Part shown: positions 15,503-23,965 of the stretch, in pieces
Layout: every line of letters starts with the position of its first letter
Position numbering within the stretch: the stretch's first letter is position 1
NCBI GenBank assembly: GCA_049516635.1
Contig: JBEKSX010000012.1
Coordinates: 1-39,684, forward strand
From: JBEKSX01 sp049516635
GTDB lineage: Bacteria > Bacteroidota > Ignavibacteria > Tepidaquicellales > OLB5
Length of the DNA: 39,684 nt
Reading direction: 5' to 3'
Position numbers and translations under genes: made by a program
The notes under the pieces: generated by a model
Told to the model about the DNA's origin: nothing
The model's database searches: none
The model's input: the letters and a program-made list of their open reading frames with translations, nothing else

Positions 15503-16453
15503 TTGGAGATAAAAATTCAAAATATTCCTAAATTTGCCACAATCTCAATCTTCTTTGTCTTTTTAGCTATTTCTCTCATAATAATATACAAATCACCAGT
15601 CACAGAGCAATCAACAGGGATTAAGAAATCCCCTAATCCTGAATCTGTCATCTCGCCGGTTCCAAATCCTTCAGATGAAACGGATCAGGGTTATGAAAAT
15701 TATTTCACCAAAGTATCTTCTGAACCCGTAAATCAGCTTGAAAATATGGTTTATAAATGGCAGAATATTTTCGACATGTTCGCTTCGAATCCTCAAAACA
15801 GCTGGTTAAGATATACGCTATCGAGTCCAAATCTGGAGAAGATATCCGAACTTGTAAAAAAGACTCAACCGGAATTTCATAAAGGTACATCCGACGAAAT
15901 CATTAAAGAATATGGTGACATCATTAAGGGAGACGCGAAATACTACAAACTTGATTGGCGGCTTATCCTCGCCATGATAAAGCAGGAATCTGCTTTCACA
16001 TCCGATGCCGTATCCCGTGCCGGGGCATATGGATTTATGCAAATAATGCCTAAAACCGGTGAAACACTTGAACAGGCATTAAATTTGGAAAATCACACAT
16101 CTCCGATAAATAATCTTACAGCAGGAATTTACTATTATGCACTTCTGGTCGCACGATACGATGCCGCTGGTACTGAAAATAAATTTAAATTAGCCCTGGC
16201 AGCATATAATGCCGGTTCGGGACATGTGGAAGATGCAATGGCTATCGAATACCATTTTGGAAAAAATTATTTACATTGGGATAATGTTGCTGAAGGCTTG
16301 ACAATGCTGGGACCCGACAACGACTCATTGCACACCAAGATTTGGAGTTCAAAACCGCCGAATGGAATCTTCACGAATTGGAAAGAACCGGTTTACTATG
16401 TGAGTAACATTATATTTTACTGGACTGAGTACAAAAAGATCTATAAACCCTGA
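15503..16453 (+). CDS. Membrane-anchored lytic transglycosylase (SLT domain)
   Basis: 316 residues. One N-terminal membrane anchor (about 11-29) is followed by a Pro/Ser-rich linker and an SLT domain. Catalytic Glu is E162 in MIKQESAF, followed by GAYGFMQIMP (174-183) and AAYNAGSGHVEDA, the usual lysozyme-like motif set. It should cleave peptidoglycan glycan strands with formation of 1,6-anhydro-MurNAc in the periplasm. The domain resembles the catalytic part of MltF without its ABC-binding domain. The TTG start is uncertain: AGGGG sits only a few bases upstream and no ATG precedes the anchor. It is divergent from the ECF sigma operon. Confidence 0.85.
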   Translation: MEIKIQNIPKFATISIFFVFLAISLIIIYKSPVTEQSTGIKKSPNPESVISPVPNPSDETDQGYENYFTKVSSEPVNQLENMVYKWQNIFDMFASNPQNSWLRYTLSSPNLEKISELVKKTQPEFHKGTSDEIIKEYGDIIKGDAKYYKLDWRLILAMIKQESAFTSDAVSRAGAYGFMQIMPKTGETLEQALNLENHTSPINNLTAGIYYYALLVARYDAAGTENKFKLALAAYNAGSGHVEDAMAIEYHFGKNYLHWDNVAEGLTMLGPDNDSLHTKIWSSKPPNGIFTNWKEPVYYVSNIIFYWTEYKKIYKP

Positions 16454-16600
16454 AATAACCTATTTTACATCTTAACCTCATCTTTTTATTTCCATAACGA
16501 CATGCTAACAAAGTTTTGTCCATTTATTTGGAACTTAGACACTATTCAGAAGGTTATACGTATAAATAACTGATTTCTATTGATTATCTTGAAAATTTAA

Positions 16601-17935
16601 ATGTTCGAAATATTCTATTTCCTGTTATGGATATGTACAATATTATTAGTAATTAGTGGTCTTGATGATACTTTTATTGACACTCTATTTTGGATAAACC
16701 TCCGAAAATATAAAAGAACACTTCCTACCATCGATAAAATTAAAAATGAGCACGAACATTCGATTGCACTTATTATTTGTGCCTGGAGAGAATATAAAGT
16801 CATAGAACGCACCCTGCTTTATGCAATGAACAACATCAAATATTCTAATTACCAGATCTTTGTGGGAGTATATCCGAACGATTCCGAAACGATAAAAGTC
16901 ATTACAAAAATCTCGCAGGAATATGAACGTGTCAATCTTTGTATTAATGATAAGGATGGTCCGACTACTAAGGCCGATAATCTGAACAATGTTTATTCGA
17001 AGATCAAGAAATTTGAAGAAGAAGCCGGCAAGCTTTTCGATATTATCCTGATCCACGATTCTGAAGATTTTATCCACTCGCTTTCACTTAAATTGTTTAA
17101 TTACTCCCTTATGTACCAGGGTTATGACGCGGCACAAATACCTGTTATTCCTATCAAAGACAAACGAGGAAGGCTAATCCATAGAACTTCCTGCGATACA
17201 TTTGCAGAGGTACATTCAAAGGACCTGATAGTCAGGCAATCATTAAAGGTTTTCTTACCATTTGCCGGAACCGGGATGTGTTTTAAGAGGGGGATATTCA
17301 CTACTCTTGAAAATAAATATAAACAGGTTTTTAACGAGGTTAATCTGACCGAAGATTACGAACTAGGGTTGAAACTTTATAAGATGGGTTATAAAGTAAG
17401 ATACATCAATATGGAAAGCCACCTGGCAAGTATGCAAAATATAATCGCTACACAGGAATATTTTCCGAATAAATTCTGGGCAGCTGTAAGGCAGCGCTCA
17501 AGATGGACAGCGGGTATTTGTTTCCAGAACTGGAGAATGCACAAATGGGAAGGCACATTGAAAAATAAATACTTTCTCTTAAGAGATAGAAAGACTATAT
17601 TCAGCAATCTAATGATAATTCTTTCTAATACTGTATTCGTCCTTTTTATTATGTATCTGTTCCATGAATCATTGGGGCTTCAATTTTTGGAAGATGCAAT
17701 TAAAATGTCAGTACTGCTTGAAATTCTGTTATGGTGTGCTTTTGGATTCATGATCAGCCGGCTTATCCACAGATTTATTTTCACTTATACGTGGTATGGG
17801 TACAAATATGCCCTTAAAGGTCTTATGAGAATTATGGTGGATAATGTAATAAACTTTTTTGCTACTTTACGCGCTATTAAAGTTTTTATGAATATGAAAC
17901 AAAAAATTGTGTGGGAATCGACAGAGCACTATTAA
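16601..17935 (+). CDS. NfrB-like membrane glycosyltransferase, family 2
   Basis: 444 residues. A membrane helix (about 4-22), a GT-A catalytic domain and C-terminal membrane helices (about 333-358 and 368-396). Key residues are the HDSED acidic motif (152-156), LTEDYE (249-254) and QRSRW (298-302, the QxxRW signature of processive synthases). The run from IHDSEDFIH through ATQEYFPNKFWAAVRQ matches what I know of NfrB, the E. coli inner-membrane synthase of the phage N4 receptor glycan. E. coli NfrB also has a C-terminal c-di-GMP-binding domain, which is absent here, and no nfrA is nearby. The product glycan is unknown. It is preceded by a 147-bp spacer in which I found no clear promoter. Confidence 0.8.
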   Translation: MFEIFYFLLWICTILLVISGLDDTFIDTLFWINLRKYKRTLPTIDKIKNEHEHSIALIICAWREYKVIERTLLYAMNNIKYSNYQIFVGVYPNDSETIKVITKISQEYERVNLCINDKDGPTTKADNLNNVYSKIKKFEEEAGKLFDIILIHDSEDFIHSLSLKLFNYSLMYQGYDAAQIPVIPIKDKRGRLIHRTSCDTFAEVHSKDLIVRQSLKVFLPFAGTGMCFKRGIFTTLENKYKQVFNEVNLTEDYELGLKLYKMGYKVRYINMESHLASMQNIIATQEYFPNKFWAAVRQRSRWTAGICFQNWRMHKWEGTLKNKYFLLRDRKTIFSNLMIILSNTVFVLFIMYLFHESLGLQFLEDAIKMSVLLEILLWCAFGFMISRLIHRFIFTYTWYGYKYALKGLMRIMVDNVINFFATLRAIKVFMNMKQKIVWESTEHY

Positions 17936-17955
17936 AACTTCTTAAATCACATTTC

Positions 17956-18777
17956 TTATTCGATCTTAGCATTCACAGGACCGTTTAGTCCCGCATAATC
18001 TGTCAATTCAGCAATAAGTGAACCAATGACTATCTTCATTTTTACCTGAACGGGAATTTTCCTGTCATCGTCAGAGAGCCAAATATAAATATCCGAAGTT
18101 TTTGAAGTAAACCCTTCTTTTAGTTCAGGCTTTAGTATAAATGTTCGGTATTTTCCCGAAGATACTTCAACTTCCTCCCGTCCTTCGAATCTGATGTCCA
18201 GCGGAATATACTTATCATCATAGAAATACTGTACCGATATAATATCCCCTTCCTTGAAATTTCTAAAATCCAGGGTTCTGGCATAATAAAACGATGACAG
18301 AATATCCAGAACATAAGCAGGAACCTGGAATTGCCTTAAATTGGCATTATCTGTTTTAGTTTGTACTTTCAGGCTATCCTGTATAAACATTACCTCGACA
18401 TCCCGTTTAAATGCATTTTCTCTGATATGCTGTTCGAATTTCCATGGAAATAGACCTTTTGAATCTATATATGTTTTATAATTATCTCTAACCTTATATA
18501 CGAGATCGAAGCTTGACCTTGAATTTACATCGAAGTTAATCTCATAGGTATCCCTGCCATTAATTACAACAGGTGCCGGAGAAATATTCATGAAAGCTTC
18601 TGCTGCTGTTAGAAAACCGTAACTTATTTCGAATGATAATCTTTCCCCGTACGAAAATGCGTTATTGGCAACTGATCTGTAGGATTTCTGACCGCTGGTA
18701 TCGTTAGTCTGTGATATATTAATACCTGTCAAAAATATAAATAGTAGCGTTAAAATTAAATAATTTAGCTGTTTCAT
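17956..18777 (-). CDS. DUF3108 family exported protein
   Basis: 273 residues with an N-terminal signal sequence (about 5-22) and a mostly beta-strand body. The opening FSYGERLSFEISYGFLTAAEA, the middle FDLVYKVRDNYKTYIDSKGL and the SDIYIWLSDDDRKIPVQVK end are the pattern of DUF3108 proteins, a periplasmic or outer-envelope family of unknown role. It is convergent with the NfrB-like gene and lies 67 bp downstream of the GT9 gene on the same strand, so the two may be cotranscribed. Confidence 0.75.
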   Translation of the reverse strand: MKQLNYLILTLLFIFLTGINISQTNDTSGQKSYRSVANNAFSYGERLSFEISYGFLTAAEAFMNISPAPVVINGRDTYEINFDVNSRSSFDLVYKVRDNYKTYIDSKGLFPWKFEQHIRENAFKRDVEVMFIQDSLKVQTKTDNANLRQFQVPAYVLDILSSFYYARTLDFRNFKEGDIISVQYFYDDKYIPLDIRFEGREEVEVSSGKYRTFILKPELKEGFTSKTSDIYIWLSDDDRKIPVQVKMKIVIGSLIAELTDYAGLNGPVNAKIE

Positions 18778-18844
18778 ATATTTTATTATTGTTTACTTAA
18801 TATCTTGTTTTCAAATAATGGGATCTTTGTTTGATTTATCATAA

Positions 18845-19876
18845 TTACAACCCGGTCTTACTATTAACTTTCATCATATATGATTTAATAAAAGAAAAGA
18901 CTTCGTCCGGTCCTATGCTGTCCATTTTATCTTCATACTTTGTATCTTCCTGAGGAATGAAAATTTTCTTCTTATTTGTGTATGGTGCCCACCGGGATGC
19001 CCTTTCGGATAACACAGTTGAATAGAAACCCACTGCGAAAGTCCCCACTGCTGCAGCTATATGTATAGGTCCCGTTGAATTGCTAACAAAAAGCTCAGCC
19101 ATTTTAATAAGACCGGCAAGCTCTTTCAAGTTCAGGTCCTGAACTATGTATACATTGCTTTTCTCTTGCAATCTGCTAATTATATAGTTTAAATCAGAAT
19201 CATCTTCTTTTGTTCCTGTTAAAAATATGTTAAATTCACAATCACCATCCTTATGGATAAGGTCAATTAAATTGATAAAATTCTGTTTGCTCCAAACTTT
19301 AGCAGAACCCAATGTCACCGGATGTATAATAATAAATCGCTGATCCACCGGTATCCCTGTCACTAAGAGCTTTTTCTTTACGTTTTCCATAATTTCCGGA
19401 ACAACTGTCAGAGAAATAGCCATATTATCCGGTCTTTTGCAATGTATTTCATTGAGGAGATCGATATTGTATTCTAATTCATGTTTTAAAGAATATTTTC
19501 TGTGCTGGTAGTGTCTGATATTGAAAAATAATGAATACCATCTGTATCCGGTCCCAAGTCTATATTTCACCCGGGCTAGATATAATGCCAGAGCTATCTT
19601 AAAAGTAGGGTGTACTGCAATAGCAAGATCATATTTATTCTGAATGCAAACCAGCTTAATATCCTTTATACTATCATTTTCTATGGAATGAACTTTGTTT
19701 ATATTTGGGTAGTTTTCAATTAATTCAGAAATACGTTTATTTACGATAAAATCTAATTGTGCATCCGGGTAAGTATTTTTTAGCACACTAAAAAGAGGTA
19801 GAGAAAGGATCACATCACCGATTCTATCTGTTCTGATTAACAATATTTTTTTAAATTTGGGTATTATAGCTTTCAA
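18845..19876 (-). CDS. Glycosyltransferase family 9 (heptosyltransferase-like)
   Basis: 343 residues with a GT-B fold. The N-terminal domain opens with ILLIRTDRIGDVILSLPLF, the ADP-heptosyltransferase signature, and the C-terminal domain has FVSNSTGPIHIAAAVGT, the nucleotide-sugar binding loop. Such enzymes add heptose or related sugars to lipopolysaccharide core in the cytoplasm. The exact acceptor cannot be called; WaaC-, WaaF- and WaaQ-type enzymes share these motifs. It is divergent from the dipeptidase gene across 77 bp. Confidence 0.85.
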   Translation of the reverse strand: MKAIIPKFKKILLIRTDRIGDVILSLPLFSVLKNTYPDAQLDFIVNKRISELIENYPNINKVHSIENDSIKDIKLVCIQNKYDLAIAVHPTFKIALALYLARVKYRLGTGYRWYSLFFNIRHYQHRKYSLKHELEYNIDLLNEIHCKRPDNMAISLTVVPEIMENVKKKLLVTGIPVDQRFIIIHPVTLGSAKVWSKQNFINLIDLIHKDGDCEFNIFLTGTKEDDSDLNYIISRLQEKSNVYIVQDLNLKELAGLIKMAELFVSNSTGPIHIAAAVGTFAVGFYSTVLSERASRWAPYTNKKKIFIPQEDTKYEDKMDSIGPDEVFSFIKSYMMKVNSKTGL

Positions 19877-19953
19877 GTTAGTAACAATTTAACATCTTCA
19901 TAATAATAAATATATAGTATTACAATTATTTTTTCAATTTAGAAAATGTAAAG

Positions 19954-21252
19954 ATGAAATTTGCGCTCTTATTATTTCTGCTGCTGTTTTTATCTCTAAA
20001 CTTTACCTGCTTCACAGGTAAAACCGATAATAGAGTGATTTCAGATCAAGAAAAAACTATCCCGGTAGTAACAAAAGATACTAATCAAATTGAACCAATA
20101 AAGATGGATTCAGTAATAAATAAATTCCTCGACCTCGAAAAAGATGCTTTTAAGCTTCACTATGATGCAATCGTTATCGATACACATAACGATATCCTTA
20201 TGCCGATTATGATGGAGGGTGCTGATATAACAAAAGAACAATCGGGAACCCAATCAGACCTTGTCCGATGGAAAAAGGGCGGACTGGATGTGCAGGTATT
20301 TTCTATATATGTTCCGGAACATATCAGATCAGGACATTATTCCTATGCTTTAAAGCTAATCGCTGAACTCGAGAAAATCTCAAATTCAAACCCGGAAATG
20401 CTTCAACTCGTGTATAACTATGACGACCTGGCAAAGTATCTGAGCGAAGGAAAATTCTGCGGTTTAATGGGAGCCGAAGGCGGAGACATTATAGAAGGGT
20501 CATTGGATAAACTCGAAAACATTTATAACCGCGGTGTTAGATATCTAGGACTTACGTGGAATACAAGCAATGCTATAGGGGTTTCGGCAAGGGATGAATC
20601 GGAAAGAGGTAAAAAGGGTGGCTTAACAGATTTTGGCAAAGAGCTTGTCAAGAAAATGGACGAACTGGGTATGATGATTGATGTTTCCCACCTTGGAGAA
20701 ACCGCATTCTGGGATGTAGTCAATACGAGCAAAAATCCAATAATAGCATCACATTCGTGTGTATACAACCTGTGTCCTCATTATAGAAATTTAAAAGATG
20801 ATCAGATACAAGCTATAGCAAAATCAGGTGGTATAATATGTGTTAATTTTTATGTCAAATTCTTAGACCCTGAAAGTTCGCCGGGAAGAGTACAATCAAT
20901 TCATGATAAATACAGACTTGCCATGAAACCTATTGAAGAAGAATGCGGCGATGACCTTATCAAATTTAACGAAGAAAGATATAAGTACTTAACCGAAAAT
21001 ACACTTGATGGAGGAACCCCAATTGACAAACTTATTGATCATATAGATTATATAGTAAAATTAGCCGGCATCGATCATGTTGGACTGGGCTCGGATTTTG
21101 ACGGCGGTATAAATACTCCAAATGAAATATATGATGCCTCCTGTTACCCTATCATAACTAAAAAACTAATTGAAAGAGGATATAAGGAAGACGAGATAAG
21201 AAAGATCCTTGGATTGAACTTCTTAAGAGTATTTAAACAAGTTTGCGGGTAA
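19954..21252 (+). CDS. Membrane dipeptidase (peptidase family M19)
   Basis: 432 residues. A hydrophobic N-terminus (about 3-19) is followed by a cysteine at 19 in FTC, a weak lipobox, so it may be an exported lipoprotein. The metal-site motifs of the M19 TIM barrel are present: IDTHNDIL (H78, D80), MGAEGGD with the bridging Glu, MIDVSHLGE, IIASHSCVYNL and LGSDFDGG. M19 enzymes cut dipeptides, including D-amino-acid substrates, using two zinc ions. dnaG starts four bases after the stop, so they are likely cotranscribed although functionally unrelated. Confidence 0.9.
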   Translation: MKFALLLFLLLFLSLNFTCFTGKTDNRVISDQEKTIPVVTKDTNQIEPIKMDSVINKFLDLEKDAFKLHYDAIVIDTHNDILMPIMMEGADITKEQSGTQSDLVRWKKGGLDVQVFSIYVPEHIRSGHYSYALKLIAELEKISNSNPEMLQLVYNYDDLAKYLSEGKFCGLMGAEGGDIIEGSLDKLENIYNRGVRYLGLTWNTSNAIGVSARDESERGKKGGLTDFGKELVKKMDELGMMIDVSHLGETAFWDVVNTSKNPIIASHSCVYNLCPHYRNLKDDQIQAIAKSGGIICVNFYVKFLDPESSPGRVQSIHDKYRLAMKPIEEECGDDLIKFNEERYKYLTENTLDGGTPIDKLIDHIDYIVKLAGIDHVGLGSDFDGGINTPNEIYDASCYPIITKKLIERGYKEDEIRKILGLNFLRVFKQVCG

Positions 21253-21256
21253 TAAA

Positions 21257-23086
21257 TTGAAAATTTCACAATCGAAAATAGATGAAATTGCAACCTCGCT
21301 GGATATAGTTGACATAATATCACAGTACACCACGCTAAGGAAAGCAGGGAAAAATTTCATGGGCAGATGCCCCTTTCATGAGGAACGTACACCCTCTTTC
21401 AGCGTTTCCCAGGAAAAGGGTGTTTACCATTGTTTCGGATGCGGAAAGAGCGGGAACATGTTCAACTTTATTATGGATATAGATAACGTATCTTTCTACG
21501 AAGCGGTGAAGATCCTTGCTGACAGAGCTAACGTCAAAATTGAATTTGACGAAGAGTCTTATGCAGAAGATAAGAACCAGATAGAGTTATTATATGAAAT
21601 AAACAAAAGAGCAGCAAAGTATTTTCATGATAACCTCAACAGCCATGACGGCATATATGCAAGAGAATACCTTGAAAAGCGTGAGGTCAAAGAAGACACA
21701 ATAATAAAATTCGGATTGGGTTTTGCATTAAGATATAATGATGCCCTATATAACAAGTTCATCAATGAGTTTAAACGAGAAGACCTGGTTTCATCGGGGC
21801 TTATATTAGCCTTAAATTTAAACGAATACCGTGACCGTTTCAGGGGCAGACTTATTTTCCCAGTCATTACAGAATCTTCAAGAGTTGTCGGATTCGGCGC
21901 AAGAAGATTGTATGAAGATGATAATCTTGAAGCTAAATACATCAATTCTCCCGAAACCAAGGTATACAATAAAAGCAAGATTCTATTCGGGCTTAATTTT
22001 TCTAAAAATGCAATTAAAGAAAAGGGATACGCATTACTTGTCGAAGGATATATGGACCTCATCATGCTCTATCAAAGCGGGATAGAAAATGTAATAGCTT
22101 CAAGCGGTACATCATTAACTACTCTGCAGGTGAAAATTCTTTCAAGATATACAGATGAGATAGTGATCGTTTATGATGCTGATACAGCAGGTCAAAGCGC
22201 AGCAAGGAGGGGTATAGAACTGGTAATGGAAAACGACATGAAAGCAAGCGTAGTCGTATTACCTCAGGGTGAAGACCCTGATTCATATATAAGAGAATAC
22301 GGCATTGATAAATTTAAATCGCTTCTTGAAAAGAGAAAATCTTTCATCAATTACCTGGGTGATAAATTCATTCAGGAGAACAGGTTATCAACACCGGACG
22401 GAAAAACAGAATTTGTGCGTGAGATCATACAGCTTATAGCAAAATTGAAAGATGGAATTAAGAGGGATTTCTATATTAAAGACATTGCAGAAAGATTTTC
22501 AATCTACGAAAGCGTGATCAGACAAGAACTGGAAAGACTGTTAAAATTAAACCGCAGGGGTTTAACGAAGGAAGTTAAAAACTATACATCCGAACCAGAA
22601 ACAGGACCAAGGGCTGAATTAAACGTTAATAGCACGGAGCTGATGCTGATCCGTCTCCTGACAGATGCTGATACCGAAACCAAAGAATTTCTGATGGATA
22701 ATCTGGAGATCGACTATATAATAAATCCAGATGTGGTGAAAATAGTGAATTATGTATTCCTGAACATGAATGACCCAAAGAAGATAAATTATGTTGGTTT
22801 ATTCAACGAATTTGAACAAAAAGGGATCAGAGACATACTTGGAAAAGCGCTGCTAGACGAAAATTACGTGATCCAGGATAAAGATAAGAACCGCATGAAT
22901 GACGCAAAGCTCGTACTTAATCAATTGAAGCTGAGCAATATAAAGAAAAAAATAGCAGTTCTAGAAAATAATATGAAAGCTGTAAATACTTATTCTCAGG
23001 AAGCTCTTGATCTGCAGCCAAAACTTGAAGAGTTAATCAGGGAGAAGATCTCTCTCGAAAATCAATTAAAAAGCAAGAAGGTATAG
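21257..23086 (+). CDS. dnaG: DNA primase
   Basis: 609 residues, full length. The N-terminal CHC2 zinc-binding domain has C38, H41, C59 and C62 (CPFHEERTPSFSV...YHCFGCGKSGN). The TOPRIM core contains the catalytic Glu in LLVEGYMDLIML and the metal-binding VIVYDADTAGQSAARRG. A C-terminal helicase-interaction region follows. It makes RNA primers for replication together with DnaB. The start is TTG (ATG is not available at this conserved N-terminus). The stop codon overlaps the first bases of a 16-bp inverted repeat. Confidence 0.96.
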   Translation: MKISQSKIDEIATSLDIVDIISQYTTLRKAGKNFMGRCPFHEERTPSFSVSQEKGVYHCFGCGKSGNMFNFIMDIDNVSFYEAVKILADRANVKIEFDEESYAEDKNQIELLYEINKRAAKYFHDNLNSHDGIYAREYLEKREVKEDTIIKFGLGFALRYNDALYNKFINEFKREDLVSSGLILALNLNEYRDRFRGRLIFPVITESSRVVGFGARRLYEDDNLEAKYINSPETKVYNKSKILFGLNFSKNAIKEKGYALLVEGYMDLIMLYQSGIENVIASSGTSLTTLQVKILSRYTDEIVIVYDADTAGQSAARRGIELVMENDMKASVVVLPQGEDPDSYIREYGIDKFKSLLEKRKSFINYLGDKFIQENRLSTPDGKTEFVREIIQLIAKLKDGIKRDFYIKDIAERFSIYESVIRQELERLLKLNRRGLTKEVKNYTSEPETGPRAELNVNSTELMLIRLLTDADTETKEFLMDNLEIDYIINPDVVKIVNYVFLNMNDPKKINYVGLFNEFEQKGIRDILGKALLDENYVIQDKDKNRMNDAKLVLNQLKLSNIKKKIAVLENNMKAVNTYSQEALDLQPKLEELIREKISLENQLKSKKV

Positions 23087-23121
23087 TACACAGAGACTTG
23101 CAAAACAAGTCTCTGTGTACT
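23085..23121. terminator. Perfect 16-bp inverted repeat between dnaG and slipin
   Basis: The left arm 23085-23100 and the right arm 23106-23121 (CAAGTCTCTGTGTACT) are exact reverse complements around loop CAAAA. The left arm begins inside the dnaG stop codon. It separates two convergent operons, which suits a bidirectional terminator, but there is no immediate T-run on either side. It may instead be an mRNA 3'-end stabiliser. Confidence 0.65.
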
Positions 23122-23145
23122 TCATGATTGAATCTCTATCACTTT

Positions 23146-23922
23146 TTATTTTTTCCCGGAGTCATCTTTAAATATATTCATGAACTGGCTTATAGTATCT
23201 ATTGGTAATGGGAATATTATAGTAGAATTCTTCTCTGAAGCTATTTCAGTCAGTGTTTGCAGATATCTCAACTGCAGAGCAACAGGCTGCTGGAATATCA
23301 CGCCTGCAGCATCAGCCAATTTTTGTGCTGCCTGAAATTCACCTTCTGCATGAATAATTTTTGCTCTTCTTTCGCGTTCTGCTTGTGCCTGTATTGCCAT
23401 CGCTCTCTGCATCTCAGGCGGCAGGTCGATCTGCTTCACCTCAACATTAGACACTTTAATACCCCAGGGTTCAGTTTGTTCATCGATGATCTGCTGCAGG
23501 CGATGATTTATCTTATCACGCTCAGAAAGCAATTCGTCAAGTTCCGATTGACCGAGAATACTGCGCAGGGTTGTTTGTGATATTTGTGAAGTTGCAAACA
23601 AGAAATCCTGGACTTCTACGATGGCTTTATCGGGCTGGATAACACGAAAATAGACAACGGCATTTACCTTGATCGAAATATTGTCCTTTGTAACAACATC
23701 CTGCGTAGGTACATCCATGACAACTGTTCTAAGACTCACCTTTACCATTTTATCAATGATCGGGAATAATAATATTAATCCCGGACCTTTGGTGCCTATA
23801 TATCTTCCCAGCCGGAAAATAATACCCCTCTCGTATTCCCTGAGTATTCTTATAGCATTGAAAATTATAATAAGAAAGAAAATGAATAAGAAAAAGAACA
23901 ATGTAACAATTACTGCTTCCAT
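23146..23922 (-). CDS. Slipin (SPFH/stomatin-like membrane protein)
   Basis: 258 residues. One N-terminal membrane segment (about 4-26) is followed by an SPFH domain that opens with REYERGIIFRLGRY and contains GPGLILLFPIIDKM and DVPTQDVVTKDNI, then a coiled-coil rich in Ala, Gln and Glu (MQRAMAIQAQAERERRAKI). Prokaryotic slipins assemble as membrane scaffolds and are partners of NfeD proteases. The start has a strong GAAGGAG site at 23929-23935, six bases away. The nfeD gene is 43 bp upstream on the same strand, the standard pair. What the pair protects or processes here is unknown. Confidence 0.92.
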   Translation of the reverse strand: MEAVIVTLFFFLFIFFLIIIFNAIRILREYERGIIFRLGRYIGTKGPGLILLFPIIDKMVKVSLRTVVMDVPTQDVVTKDNISIKVNAVVYFRVIQPDKAIVEVQDFLFATSQISQTTLRSILGQSELDELLSERDKINHRLQQIIDEQTEPWGIKVSNVEVKQIDLPPEMQRAMAIQAQAERERRAKIIHAEGEFQAAQKLADAAGVIFQQPVALQLRYLQTLTEIASEKNSTIIFPLPIDTISQFMNIFKDDSGKK

Positions 23923-23965
23923 AAATTACTCCTTCAGTTAATTTTATTAAAAACGGATATTAGAA

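Noticed and set aside
16530..16560. GGAACTT motif that could be an ECF sigma -35 upstream of the NfrB-like gene
   Set aside because: No matching -10 at the right distance and no second copy ahead of the ECF operon itself, so there is nothing to support a regulon link.
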